From JBKBKN01 sp046294625 (GTDB lineage Bacteria > Bacteroidota > Bacteroidia > M30B66), in contig JBKBKN010000016.1 of NCBI GenBank assembly GCA_046294625.1, forward strand, positions 17,957 through 81,956: DNA of 64,000 nucleotides, read 5' to 3'. Below, piece after piece: positions 51,949-60,469 of this stretch. Under the pieces are notes generated by a model. That model was not told where the DNA came from. It saw nothing but the letters and a program-made list of their open reading frames with translations, and ran no database searches. Each line of letters opens with the position of its first letter. Within the stretch, counting starts at the first letter, position 1. The position numbers were made by a program, and so were the translations under genes.

Positions 51949-52222
51949 GCAGGACATTGAAGATCTGATTCGCATTTTTCTCCGGCAGAATGGGCTGGAG
52001 AAAGGTTATTTAGAATTTCAGGTACTCGAATGTTGGAAAAACTATATGGGACCGATGATCAATGCCAGAACCACTGACCTTTTTATACGCGACAAAACCA
52101 TATTTGTAAAATTATCTTCCGCTCCACTAAAGCAAGAATTGGCGATGGCTAAGACCAAAATACTGGAACAATTGATGACTGAAGTTCCTGATGCGCAAAT
52201 AGAAGATATTCGATTCATTTAA
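51929..52222 (+). CDS. DUF721/DciA-like protein (helicase-loading factor candidate)
   Basis: 97 residues. The DUF721/DciA N-terminal domain is clear: IEDLIRIFLRQNGLEKGYLEFQVLECWKNYMGPMINARTTDLFIRDKTIFVKLSSAPLKQELAMAKTKILEQLM. DciA is the widespread replicative-helicase (DnaB) loading factor in bacteria without DnaC. It overlaps recF by 20 bp, implying coupled translation. Confidence 0.92.
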   Translation: MIRYNHKQDIEDLIRIFLRQNGLEKGYLEFQVLECWKNYMGPMINARTTDLFIRDKTIFVKLSSAPLKQELAMAKTKILEQLMTEVPDAQIEDIRFI

Positions 52223-52247
52223 ATATTAACACAAGGAACACGCTAAA

Positions 52248-54395
52248 ATGACTGGATTTTTAAAGAAGAGCACAAGCTTAATACTTACTTTCTTTATCGC
52301 ATTTACCACCCTTCATGCCGACGAAGGGATGTGGCTGCCGCATTTGCTCAAAGAGTTGAAAGAGAAGCAAATGAAGAAAATGGGGATGAAAATCTCAGCC
52401 GAAGACATTTATTCCATTAATCGTTCGAGCATGAAAGACGCGGTGGTACTTTTTGGTCGCGGATGCACGGGTGAACTTATTTCCGGCGAAGGTTTACTGC
52501 TCACCAATCACCATTGCGGCTTCGGTCAGATTCAAAAACACTCTTCTTTAGAAAATGATTATCTGAAAAATGGTTTTTGGGCGATGAATCGCAGTCAGGA
52601 ACTTACTAACCCGGGTCTTACGGTAACTTTTATCGTTAGCATTGAAGATGTTACCGAGCAAATACTGAAAGGAGTTACTGTGCAAATGGATGAGCGCACT
52701 CGCGAAGGCATTATTAGTGCCAATTCTATTGAAATTACAGTTAAAGCCAAGGGAAGTACGCATTATGAGCCGGTAATTAAGCCCATGTATAATGGCAATG
52801 AATATTACCTGTTTCTCACCGAAACTTTTCGTGATGTACGCTTAGTTGGCGCCCCACCTTCGAGCATGGGCAATTTTGGTCGTGATTCCGACAATTGGTC
52901 CTGGCCAAGACATACGGCAGATTTTGCCTTGTTTAGAATCTATGCTGGACCTGATAACAAGCCCGCCGATTATTCACCCGAGAATAAGCCTTTCAAACCA
53001 CGTCACTTTTTTCCCGTCTCGCTCAAAGGGGTGGAAGAAAATGATTTCACGATGGTATATGGTTTTCCGGCACGAACCAATGAATACCTGAGCTCATTTG
53101 CCGTAGAGCAAATTTTGAATTTGTCTAATCCTTTGAAAATCGCTTTGCGTGCTGAGCGCCTTGCAGTGTTCAATGAGTTTATGAATAAAGATCGCGAAGT
53201 GTATATTAAATATGCCGACAAGTACGCTTCGGTGAGTAATGCGCATAAAAAATGGACAGGTGAGTCCAGAGGTTTGAAGAAGGCAGATGCACTCACGAAA
53301 AAAAGAGCGTATGAAGAAGAATTCACGAGAAGAGTAAGAAGCAATGCTTCGCTGAATAAATATGAAGGTTTATTCGCATCGCTTGAAAAAGAATACCAAC
53401 AGCTGGCAGCTTATCAACCGGAAATTGACCTGATTACCGAAGGCGTACTTGGGATTGAACTGCTCCGCTTTGCCAATAATTTTCGTGCTTTGAAACACGA
53501 TAGCGATGCCGAGCAATTGCAAAAACTCAAGGAGCAAGCGAGAGCACATTTTAAAGATTATCATCGTCCGATAGATGAGAAAATTGCATCCATTCTCTTG
53601 GGAAAATATTATCGAACATCCACAATGGCAATTCCTGCCGAATTTGATTATCGTCTGGCACCGCGCACGGAGCAAGCCTTGATTGATGCTTTTGTAAAAG
53701 ATCTTTTTTCGACCACCCTGTTTGCAGATTCAATGAAGTTATTTCCCCTGCTCGATGCTTATGATTCCTTGGCATTTGTTCGCCTGAATCAGGATCTAGC
53801 TATGCTCACTTCAGCACATTTCTATGATTTTTACCGCAATGTGGTTTTTCCTCCGGTAAATGATATCAATAACCGTCTGATTCCGCTAAACAGACAATAT
53901 ATGCAAGCGCAAAGGGAAGTCTTCAAGGAAAAAACTTTTTATCCGGATGCCAATCAAACCTTGCGCGTAACTTTTGGTAAAGCAGAAGGCTACTTCCCAT
54001 ATGATGGGGCAAAGTATTTTTACTATACCACTGCCGATGGCATTTTGGAGAAAAACAGCAGCAATCATCCTGATTATGAAGCCGATCCTCGTTTGCTTGA
54101 TATGATTCGCCGCAAGGATTTTGGTCCTTATGCCGATAAACAAGGAAATTTGAGAACTTGCTTTGCGGCATCCAATCACACCACCGGAGGCAATTCCGGG
54201 AGTCCTGTGCTCAACGCACAAGGTCATCTGATTGGTACTAATTTCGATCGCAATTGGGAAGGCACCATGAGTGACATTCATTATGATGTAAATCAGGTAC
54301 GGAACATCTCTGTGGATGTGCGTTACACCCTATTTGTGATTGATAAGTTTGCCGGAGCAGGCTACTTGCTTAATGAAATGAAAATTATTAGGTAG
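52248..54395 (+). CDS. S46-family dipeptidyl-peptidase, DPP11-like specificity
   Basis: 715 residues. Signal peptide (LILTFFIAFTTLHA); cell-envelope peptidase of the Bacteroidota DPP7/DPP11 family that releases dipeptides from the N-terminus. The catalytic His lies in LLTNHHCG (H88/H89), catalytic Ser650 in GGNSGSPVLN. Eighteen residues further is Arg668 in NFDRNWE. In P. gingivalis DPP11 the Ser655-Arg673 pair has the same spacing and the Arg selects Asp/Glu, while DPP7 has Gly. An Asp/Glu-preferring enzyme is therefore predicted. It contains no T9SS domain. 25 bp after the DUF721 gene. Confidence 0.94.
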   Translation: MTGFLKKSTSLILTFFIAFTTLHADEGMWLPHLLKELKEKQMKKMGMKISAEDIYSINRSSMKDAVVLFGRGCTGELISGEGLLLTNHHCGFGQIQKHSSLENDYLKNGFWAMNRSQELTNPGLTVTFIVSIEDVTEQILKGVTVQMDERTREGIISANSIEITVKAKGSTHYEPVIKPMYNGNEYYLFLTETFRDVRLVGAPPSSMGNFGRDSDNWSWPRHTADFALFRIYAGPDNKPADYSPENKPFKPRHFFPVSLKGVEENDFTMVYGFPARTNEYLSSFAVEQILNLSNPLKIALRAERLAVFNEFMNKDREVYIKYADKYASVSNAHKKWTGESRGLKKADALTKKRAYEEEFTRRVRSNASLNKYEGLFASLEKEYQQLAAYQPEIDLITEGVLGIELLRFANNFRALKHDSDAEQLQKLKEQARAHFKDYHRPIDEKIASILLGKYYRTSTMAIPAEFDYRLAPRTEQALIDAFVKDLFSTTLFADSMKLFPLLDAYDSLAFVRLNQDLAMLTSAHFYDFYRNVVFPPVNDINNRLIPLNRQYMQAQREVFKEKTFYPDANQTLRVTFGKAEGYFPYDGAKYFYYTTADGILEKNSSNHPDYEADPRLLDMIRRKDFGPYADKQGNLRTCFAASNHTTGGNSGSPVLNAQGHLIGTNFDRNWEGTMSDIHYDVNQVRNISVDVRYTLFVIDKFAGAGYLLNEMKIIR

Positions 54396-54526
54396 TTTGA
54401 TTTTGGTGATTGGCTTTCGATGCATCATTAATGCGGCGTTCGCGAAGTATTCCCCTTGTATTGTACCCGATCTAAAATGAATTGTTTGTTGAGCAGTCCA
54501 TCTTGAATCACTTAGCATGAGTGCTT

Positions 54527-54596
54527 TGCGAAATCTTTGTGTTCTCTGTATTGATTTTTTTATCAATACGTTCTGCGCAATCTCAATGCTCTCTGT
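54527..54596 (+). repeat. Diverged direct repeat flanking a hairpin
   Basis: Two 23-bp copies (54527-54549 and 54574-54596, 18 matches) flank GTATTGAT-TTTTTT-ATCAATAC (54548-54569). The 3' end reads CTCTCTGTGGTTAA. The wording resembles the CTTTGCG/CTCTGTGGTTAA intergenic repeats common in Bacteroidota genomes. Confidence 0.6.
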
Positions 54597-54682
54597 GGTT
54601 AAGTATTTCTCGAAAATACAGACACTTGATGTGTTTAAGTGGTATATTGTATAAATAAACTTTCTGCACATGCCTTACAAAC

Positions 54683-54714
54683 GCGAAGGGCAGACCTTTT
54701 AATCTGCCCTTCGC
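54683..54714. terminator. Shared bidirectional terminator, peptidase gene and ATP synthase operon
   Basis: A perfect 12-bp stem GCGAAGGGCAGA / TCTGCCCTTCGC with an 8-nt loop. It lies 20 bp past the atpG stop (minus strand) and about 290 bp past the peptidase stop (plus strand). Confidence 0.85.
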
Positions 54715-54734
54715 TTGTTATGAACACTTTATCT

Positions 54735-55616
54735 TTACCCTTTTAAGGCTTCAGCTCCACCTACGATTTCGAGAATTTCGTTGGTAATCGCCGCTTGACG
54801 AGCTTTGTTGTAAGAAAGTTTTAACTCTTTAATTAATTCTTTAGCATTATCAGTAGCTTTACTCATGGCAGTCATACGTGCTCCGTGCTCCGCTGCATTA
54901 GAGTCGAGAACGGCTTTGTACAATTGAATTTTCAATGACTTGGGAATCAATTCCGTTACAATGCTTTCCTTATCTGGTTCGAAGATGTAATCCGTCGAAG
55001 TCTGCTGCTTATTGTTGTTATCAGGAGGCAATACAGGAAGATACTGTTCCACCGTAGGTATTTGCACTGCCGCATTGCGGAAGTGATTATACACCAGTTC
55101 CACACGGTCAAATTCGCCAGAAGCAAAAGCCTGCATTACAGCTTCAGCCACCGATGCGGTGTTACCGAAGTTGAGCCGCTCATACAGATTGCTATGGTTG
55201 GCATGCACCGGCATCAGATTCTTTGTGAAGTAGTCATTGGCTTTTTTACCAATGGCCATGAATTTAACGTTTCCTTTTGCTGCTTGATCTTTGTAGCGCT
55301 CATCCAATAGCACTTTAACCTGCTTTAAAATATTGGAATTAAAAGCACCGGCCAGACCTCTGTTGGAAGTAATGGCAATGATGAGCACTTTTTCTGGCGC
55401 CCTTTGCTCACCAAATACCCCTCCTTCGCTACTGTCGAGACTGGCAGTGAGGTTAGAAAGAATTTCCTGCAATTTCATTGCATAGGGGCGCATCTGTGTG
55501 ATGGCATCCTGTGCACGGCGCAACTTCGCTGCCGATACCATTTTCATGGCGCTGGTGATTTGTTGCGTTGAAGTTACAGAGACGATTCGGTTTCTTACTT
55601 CCTTTAAATTTGACAT
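54735..55616 (-). CDS. atpG: ATP synthase gamma subunit
   Basis: 293 residues. The two long coiled helices of the rotor shaft appear at both ends: KEVRNRIVSVTSTQQITSAMKMVSAAKLRRAQDAI and AEHGARMTAMSKATDNAKELIKELKLSYNKARQAAITNEILEIVGGA. The central globular part has LIIAITSNRGLAGAFNSNI. Last gene of the six-gene operon; a strong terminator follows. Confidence 0.98.
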   Translation of the reverse strand: MSNLKEVRNRIVSVTSTQQITSAMKMVSAAKLRRAQDAITQMRPYAMKLQEILSNLTASLDSSEGGVFGEQRAPEKVLIIAITSNRGLAGAFNSNILKQVKVLLDERYKDQAAKGNVKFMAIGKKANDYFTKNLMPVHANHSNLYERLNFGNTASVAEAVMQAFASGEFDRVELVYNHFRNAAVQIPTVEQYLPVLPPDNNNKQQTSTDYIFEPDKESIVTELIPKSLKIQLYKAVLDSNAAEHGARMTAMSKATDNAKELIKELKLSYNKARQAAITNEILEIVGGAEALKG

Positions 55617-55638
55617 TGGCTAGTAGTTTTGGTTGAGC

Positions 55639-57213
55639 TTAGTATTTGGCAGCTATTTCACTTGCGGCTTTTTTTAGCGCATGGGTAATGTCATCGTTAA
55701 ATTGTCCTGCTTTCAGTGCTTTTAGTGTGTCGGCATATTGAGCATCAAGCAGGGTTAATAAGTCTTTTTCAAATTCCTTCACTTTATTCACAGGAACATT
55801 GCGCAGGAGACCATTAACACCGCAATAAATAATAGCAATCTGATGTTCCACACGGAAAGGCGTATATTGTGGTTGTTTAAGAATTTCCACGTTTCTAACC
55901 CCTTTATCCAACACTGATTTGGTGGCGGCGTCAAGATCTGAACCAAATTTTGCGAAAGCTTCCAGTTCGCGAAACTGTGCCTGATCCAACTTAAGCGTAC
56001 CAGCTACTTTTTTCATCGATTTAATCTGTGCATTTCCACCCACACGCGATACAGAGATACCTACATTGATGGCTGGTCGCACACCGCTATTGAATAAGTT
56101 TGATTCAAGAAAAATCTGGCCATCGGTGATGGAAATCACATTGGTAGGGATATAAGCCGAAACGTCACCAGCTTGGGTTTCAATAATTGGCAATGCGGTA
56201 AGTGAACCACCTCCTTTAACCAGTGGTCTGATTGACTCCGGCAGGTCGTTCATCTGCTTGGCAATGGTGTCGGAAGCATTGATCTTAGCGGCGCGTTCAA
56301 GTAAGCGGCTGTGAAGGTAAAATACGTCACCTGGATAAGCTTCGCGGCCTGGTGGACGACGTAAAAGTAGAGATACCTCACGATAAGCAACTGCTTGCTT
56401 TGACAAATCATCATAAACGATCAAAGCCGGACGACCGGTATCGCGGAAATATTCACCAATTGCAACACCTGCAAACGGTGCGTAGAACTGCATCGGAGCA
56501 GGCTCAGAAGCCGTAGCAGTAACCACTACTGAATAGGGCATCGCACCATTGTCTTCCAATGTTTTTACGATGTTGGCAACAGTAGAGCCTTTCTGACCGA
56601 TAGCCACATAGATACAAATTACAGGGTTACCTGCTTCGTAAAATTCTTTTTGATTGATAATGGTGTCGATCGCAACAGCTGTTTTACCTGTCTGACGGTC
56701 ACCAATAATTAACTCACGCTGACCACGACCGATTGGAATCATTGCATCGATAGCTTTGATACCTGTTTGTAAAGGCTCGTTTACCGGTTGACGGTAAATT
56801 ACCCCCGGAGCTTTACGCTCCAATGGCATTTCATAGAGCTCGCCACTGATAGGTCCTTTGCCGTCGATAGGCTCACCAATGGTGTTTACTACGCGACCCA
56901 GCATGCCTTCGCCCACTTTTATAGAAGCAATACGCTTTGTTCTTTTAGCAGTATCTCCTTCCTTAATATCAGTGGAGTTACCTAATAATACTGCACCTAC
57001 GTTGTCTTCTTCTAAATTAAGAACAATGCCTTTCAGCCCGTTTTCAAATTCGATTAGCTCTCCTGATTGCACACTATTCAATCCGTAAATGCGCGCAATA
57101 CCATCACCTACCTGAAGCACTGTGCCTATTTCTTCAAGTTGCACCTCGGTGCTGAAACCGCTTAATTGTTGTTTTAAGATTGCAGATACTTCTGCTGCTT
57201 TAATTTCTGCCAT
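55639..57213 (-). CDS. atpA: ATP synthase alpha subunit
   Basis: 524 residues, normal length. Walker A GDRQTGKT at 171-178, the Walker B-type LIVYDDLSKQAVAYRE, and the alpha signature PAINVGISVSRVGGNAQ (SRVGG). Non-catalytic nucleotide-binding subunit of F1. Usually followed by gamma and beta; here gamma follows and beta is absent from the window. Confidence 0.98.
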   Translation of the reverse strand: MAEIKAAEVSAILKQQLSGFSTEVQLEEIGTVLQVGDGIARIYGLNSVQSGELIEFENGLKGIVLNLEEDNVGAVLLGNSTDIKEGDTAKRTKRIASIKVGEGMLGRVVNTIGEPIDGKGPISGELYEMPLERKAPGVIYRQPVNEPLQTGIKAIDAMIPIGRGQRELIIGDRQTGKTAVAIDTIINQKEFYEAGNPVICIYVAIGQKGSTVANIVKTLEDNGAMPYSVVVTATASEPAPMQFYAPFAGVAIGEYFRDTGRPALIVYDDLSKQAVAYREVSLLLRRPPGREAYPGDVFYLHSRLLERAAKINASDTIAKQMNDLPESIRPLVKGGGSLTALPIIETQAGDVSAYIPTNVISITDGQIFLESNLFNSGVRPAINVGISVSRVGGNAQIKSMKKVAGTLKLDQAQFRELEAFAKFGSDLDAATKSVLDKGVRNVEILKQPQYTPFRVEHQIAIIYCGVNGLLRNVPVNKVKEFEKDLLTLLDAQYADTLKALKAGQFNDDITHALKKAASEIAAKY

Positions 57214-57254
57214 TTTTTATGGTTTATTTTATCGCCTTTGCAGGCTGATGGTTA

Positions 57255-57812
57255 TTATAATTTTTTCTCGAAATATTTTTTGTTTAACTCCTGACGCATC
57301 ATTTCCAGCTTTCTTGCTACACTGGCGTTGAATTGTTTCCCTGAGTACTTTAGTATGAATCCGCCAATAATAGATGGATCAATTTTTTCTTCAAGTTGCA
57401 CTTTATTCTTAGTATCTTTCTTTACGAAATTGACTATTTCGTCTTTGAAAGGCTGGCCTAGTTCCACTGATGTGGTCAGGTATACTTCTTCAATATTGTT
57501 GTTTTCAAGATAAATTCGGTGAAATTGTGTAACTACGTCGGCCAAATTTCCTTCTCTCTGTTTTTTTATTACCAAATTCATAAACGACTTGGTGAGTGGT
57601 GAGATATGTTTTGCAAAAATCAGGTCAAAAATCTCATTTTTCTTATCAAACTTTACAACTGGACTTTTGATCAACACGCGCAAATCACGATTTTCTTTAA
57701 TCGCTTGTTGAATCAGTTGCATATCAGCATGCACTCGCTCCAAGACATTTTGCTCGTTGGCTAACTCAAAGAGTGCTTTCGCGTAACGATATACTGCTTT
57801 GCTATCCTGCAT
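57255..57812 (-). CDS. atpH: ATP synthase delta subunit
   Basis: 185 residues. The OSCP/delta fold is seen in YRYAKALFELANEQNVLERVHADMQLI and the C-terminal IDPSIIGGFILKYSGKQFNASVARKLEMMRQELNKKYF. It links F1 to the peripheral stalk. One base separates it from atpF, so the two are coupled. Confidence 0.95.
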   Translation of the reverse strand: MQDSKAVYRYAKALFELANEQNVLERVHADMQLIQQAIKENRDLRVLIKSPVVKFDKKNEIFDLIFAKHISPLTKSFMNLVIKKQREGNLADVVTQFHRIYLENNNIEEVYLTTSVELGQPFKDEIVNFVKKDTKNKVQLEEKIDPSIIGGFILKYSGKQFNASVARKLEMMRQELNKKYFEKKL

Positions 57813-57813
57813 A

Positions 57814-58314
57814 TCAGTTCAATTTTAATTCTTTAGCCAGTTTCTCTGCCAACTCAAATTGCGCGGCATCTGAAGAAAGATTTTTTCTTAAGATGGTTTC
57901 TGCGATGTTTAAGGAGTGTTTTGCAATCTCATCCTTAATCTCCGTAAGTGCTGCCTGCTTTTCGGTGTTGATCGCGGCTCTGGCTGATTCAATCATTTTA
58001 TCGGCTTCTACTTTCGCCTGATTTTTTGCTTCAGCGATCATTTGCTCTTTCGATTCGCGAGCTGCTTTTAGAATTTCATCGCGCTCTTCGCGTGCTTTTT
58101 TGATAAGCTCATCATTCTGAGCTTTCAATTCATTCATTTCACGCTTGGTCTTTTCAGCCAGGTCAAGCGCGTCGCTGATTTTTGTTTCACGTTCTTCTAC
58201 CGCGTTCAGAATAGGTTTCCAAGCAAATTTGCGTAGCAAAAAGATAAGTGCTACGAAAATGACTAATTGCCAGAAGAAAAGGCCTACCGAAAATTCGCTG
58301 ATTAATTTTTCCAT
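57814..58314 (-). CDS. atpF: ATP synthase b subunit
   Basis: 166 residues. An N-terminal membrane helix (FWQLVIFVALIFLLRKFAW) leads into KPILNAVEERETKISDALDLAEKTKREMNELKAQNDELIKKAREERDEIL, a long charged amphipathic helix of the peripheral stalk. It follows the atpE-atpF gap with its large hairpin. Confidence 0.95.
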   Translation of the reverse strand: MEKLISEFSVGLFFWQLVIFVALIFLLRKFAWKPILNAVEERETKISDALDLAEKTKREMNELKAQNDELIKKAREERDEILKAARESKEQMIAEAKNQAKVEADKMIESARAAINTEKQAALTEIKDEIAKHSLNIAETILRKNLSSDAAQFELAEKLAKELKLN

Positions 58315-58354
58315 TTATCTGTGTAAATAATGTTGTTCGTTGATGGTGATAAAC

Positions 58355-58385
58355 AACAGTCCGCAGCCAACCGCTGCGCACTGTT
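58355..58385 (-). promoter_or_regulatory. Large intercistronic hairpin between atpE and atpF
   Basis: AACAGTCCGCAGC (58355-58367) and GCTGCGCACTGTT (58373-58385) pair in a 13-bp stem with one mismatch and a 5-nt loop. In the operon mRNA it lies 20 nt after the atpE stop. No T tract follows, which argues against simple termination. Confidence 0.75.
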
Positions 58386-58404
58386 GAATGTTTTTGTTTT
58401 TGAA

Positions 58405-58602
58405 TTAATCGCCTACTGCAAAAAGTGCAGCAAAGCCGATACCTTCAATAAGTGCAGCTGCGATAAGCATAGCAGTCTGGATTTTTCCGGTAGCATCAGG
58501 CTGACGCGCGATAGCTTCCATTGCTGAACCACCGATACGGCCGATACCTACACCTGCGCCGATTACGATTAATCCTGCACCTACGATTTTTGGAATTGTC
58601 AT
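58405..58602 (-). CDS. atpE: ATP synthase c subunit
   Basis: 65 residues, short but complete: two hydrophobic helices joined by the polar loop ARQPDA (32-37) and the ion-binding Glu53 in AAALIEGIGFAALFAV. The residues around Glu53 do not show the Na+-type E-S pair, so H+ is the likely coupling ion. Forms the membrane ring of F0, so needs higher copy number than the other subunits. Confidence 0.97.
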   Translation of the reverse strand: MTIPKIVGAGLIVIGAGVGIGRIGGSAMEAIARQPDATGKIQTAMLIAAALIEGIGFAALFAVGD

Positions 58603-58636
58603 AATTGAATTTATTTATTGGTTAATGAATACTTGA

Positions 58637-59710
58637 TTAATGATGTTCTTCGTGATGATGCTCTTCTGATGCCGATCCAAAGTAAAGCGCAGAAAGCATC
58701 GTGAATATGTAAGCCTGAAGTGCTGCTACAAGCAATTCAAGGATTGACAATACAAAAGCAAGAAATAAGGACAATGAACTGCCTACCCAGTTTTTGAATA
58801 TAAACATCAGACCAATAATACTCATCATCACAATGTGACCAGCGGTGATGTTGGCATAGAGACGAATCATTAGTGAGAATGGCTTGATGATGGTTCCTAA
58901 AAGTTCGATAGGGGCAAGAACCAGTTTCATGGGTGCGGGCACGCCAGGCATCCAGAAAATATGCATCCAATAGTCTTTCTTGGCGGTGAAAGTTGTAATC
59001 AGATAGGTAAGGATGGCTAAACAGAATGTTACAGCGATATTATTGGTTACATTAACGCCAAGTGGTGTAAGACCAAATAAATTCACAATCCACACGAAAA
59101 AAAACACCGTAAGCAGGAAGCTCATGTATTTCTTGTAATGCTTCTCTCCAATGTTTGGAATGGCAATATCATTTTTTATGTACAACACAATAGGCTCCAG
59201 AAAGCGCCCCATTCCCTTTGGCAGTCCGTTGTTGTTTTTATAAGACTTTGCCATACTGCTGAACATCCAGAACATCAACAAGGAAATCACCAGAATCATG
59301 AATACGTTTTTGGTGATGGAGAAGTCAAGCGGCTTGGCATTTGTGGCATGATGATGCTCATCATATTGAATGCTGCCGGAAGCGTCAGTTTTGTAGATTT
59401 TGTTATGATAAAGCGTGTAAAAATTACCCTTCGATTCTGCCACTGTTTCACCATGATGAAAGCGGGAAGAAGAAAAAATATGAAGCCCATTGTCCCACAG
59501 AATAACTGGAAGTGGAAAACCAATATGCTTGCCATTCAATTCAAACAAGTTGAAGTCATAAGAATCCTGAATGTGGTGATTGATATATTCCTTAATTTCA
59601 GTTTTAATATCCTTTGGTTCTCCATTGTGGTCAACAGCTTGCTCCTGTGCAGCATTACCTGATGAGATCATGAAGAGCGTGAAGAGCGCGGCAATAAATG
59701 TTTTTAGCAT
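58637..59710 (-). CDS. atpB: ATP synthase a subunit with extended N-terminus
   Basis: 357 residues; longer than E. coli a (271). The N-terminal about 130 residues begin with a signal-peptide-like segment (FIAALFTLFMISSGNA) and a soluble region (LFELNGKHIGFPLPVILWDNG), before the multi-helix F0 core. The essential channel Arg appears in KPFSLMIRLYANITAGH, and the C-terminus ends in a His/Glu run (EEHHHEEHH). First gene of its transcript, with a consensus promoter just upstream. Confidence 0.95.
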   Translation of the reverse strand: MLKTFIAALFTLFMISSGNAAQEQAVDHNGEPKDIKTEIKEYINHHIQDSYDFNLFELNGKHIGFPLPVILWDNGLHIFSSSRFHHGETVAESKGNFYTLYHNKIYKTDASGSIQYDEHHHATNAKPLDFSITKNVFMILVISLLMFWMFSSMAKSYKNNNGLPKGMGRFLEPIVLYIKNDIAIPNIGEKHYKKYMSFLLTVFFFVWIVNLFGLTPLGVNVTNNIAVTFCLAILTYLITTFTAKKDYWMHIFWMPGVPAPMKLVLAPIELLGTIIKPFSLMIRLYANITAGHIVMMSIIGLMFIFKNWVGSSLSLFLAFVLSILELLVAALQAYIFTMLSALYFGSASEEHHHEEHH

Positions 59711-59748
59711 ATTCCTTTTTACAGATTCAGGCTTTAAAAAAATCGCGG

Positions 59749-59777
59749 CAAATGTAGAGATTTATTTTAGTCCCCAA
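59749..59777 (-). promoter_or_regulatory. Promoter of the atpB-E-F-H-A-G operon
   Basis: On the minus strand, TTG (59777-59775), 18 bp, TACATTTG (59756-59749): an exact consensus match 38 bp before the atpB start. It implies that the two small genes upstream are not required for transcription of the operon. Confidence 0.75.
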
Positions 59778-59835
59778 AAGAAAACAAGGAAATAAAATTT
59801 TCAATTTTTAACAATCTCGATAAAGAGCATAATTG

Positions 59836-60222
59836 TCACTTGTTCAGTATTTTAGATAAGAAAACAATCTCTGCAATCAAGCAAAGGGAGTAAGGAATGA
59901 AAAACGAAAAAAACTCGATACGGCTTACAGCCCCGTCTTCGTAGTAAACGGGATAAAAAACCAGAAAGAAAAATAAAAATTTCAGTGCGCTGAATCCCAT
60001 AAATGCGAAGCCTGTGGCACCAGGATTTTTCCGGTTAATTCTAAGCAATGCAAATACACTTGTCGTTGCAAATAAGATATTGAACAGATAAGATTCAACA
60101 AGCAGGTTTTCCGCGATTGGGAAGGAGAAAGCATAGATTTGAACCAGGAAGCTCAGCAATCCTGCACAGGTTAGAATCAATAGAAAACGACCAATCTGCT
60201 TCAACTCAGGTTTCATCTTCAT
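59836..60222 (-). CDS. Four-helix membrane protein of the ATP synthase cluster
   Basis: 128 residues, four hydrophobic segments (FLLILTCAGLLSFLVQIYAF, LFNILFATTSVFALLRI, GFSALKFLFFFLVFYPVYY, IPYSLCLIAEIVFLS). In position it corresponds to the small DUF6168-type membrane protein I recall between AtpZ and AtpB in Bacteroidota; this family name is from memory and uncertain. It overlaps the AtpZ-like gene by 17 bp. A role in ATP synthase assembly is a guess. Confidence 0.75.
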   Translation of the reverse strand: MKMKPELKQIGRFLLILTCAGLLSFLVQIYAFSFPIAENLLVESYLFNILFATTSVFALLRINRKNPGATGFAFMGFSALKFLFFFLVFYPVYYEDGAVSRIEFFSFFIPYSLCLIAEIVFLSKILNK

Positions 60223-60421
60223 TGATTTTATTAACTTGCTTTATCACCATATACATGGCAATGACCACAGACAAGATTGTCAAGGCCATGGTAAACCATT
60301 TTTTATCGGATGGATAGCGTTCATCGAGCCATTTTCCAAAATAGGCCCCCAGAAAAATCGTCACGCCCATCTGCGCTGCAATGCCCATGAGTTCGAGATA
60401 ACGGTTTCTTTTGCCTGCCAT
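60206..60421 (-). CDS. AtpZ/AtpI-family small membrane protein
   Basis: 71 residues with two membrane helices (LMGIAAQMGVTIFLGAYFGKWLDE, WFTMALTILSVVIAMYMVIKQV). Matches the AtpI/AtpZ pattern: GAYFGKWLDERYP between helices. These assist assembly of the c ring or import Mg2+. Overlaps the next gene by 17 bp. 48 bp after the PorP/SprF gene stop, with no terminator seen. Confidence 0.9.
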   Translation of the reverse strand: MAGKRNRYLELMGIAAQMGVTIFLGAYFGKWLDERYPSDKKWFTMALTILSVVIAMYMVIKQVNKINEDET

Positions 60422-60469
60422 TTGGCAATATTACAAATAAGGAAGCTGATAGCGTGTGGTTAAAATCGC

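Larger units (their letters stand above)
54396..54734. other. Convergent intergenic region with a diverged repeat and a shared terminator
   Basis: 339 bp without a gene. It holds an 18-of-23-matching direct repeat (54527-54549 and 54574-54596, TGCG...TCTCTGT) around an 8-bp T-loop hairpin (54548-54569), and the shared terminator at 54683-54714. I see nothing else that codes. Confidence 0.6.

Noticed and set aside
54330..54671. Minus-strand 113-codon frame
   Set aside because: It overlaps the peptidase C-terminus antisense and a repeat-containing intergenic region; no family-like sequence or promoter.
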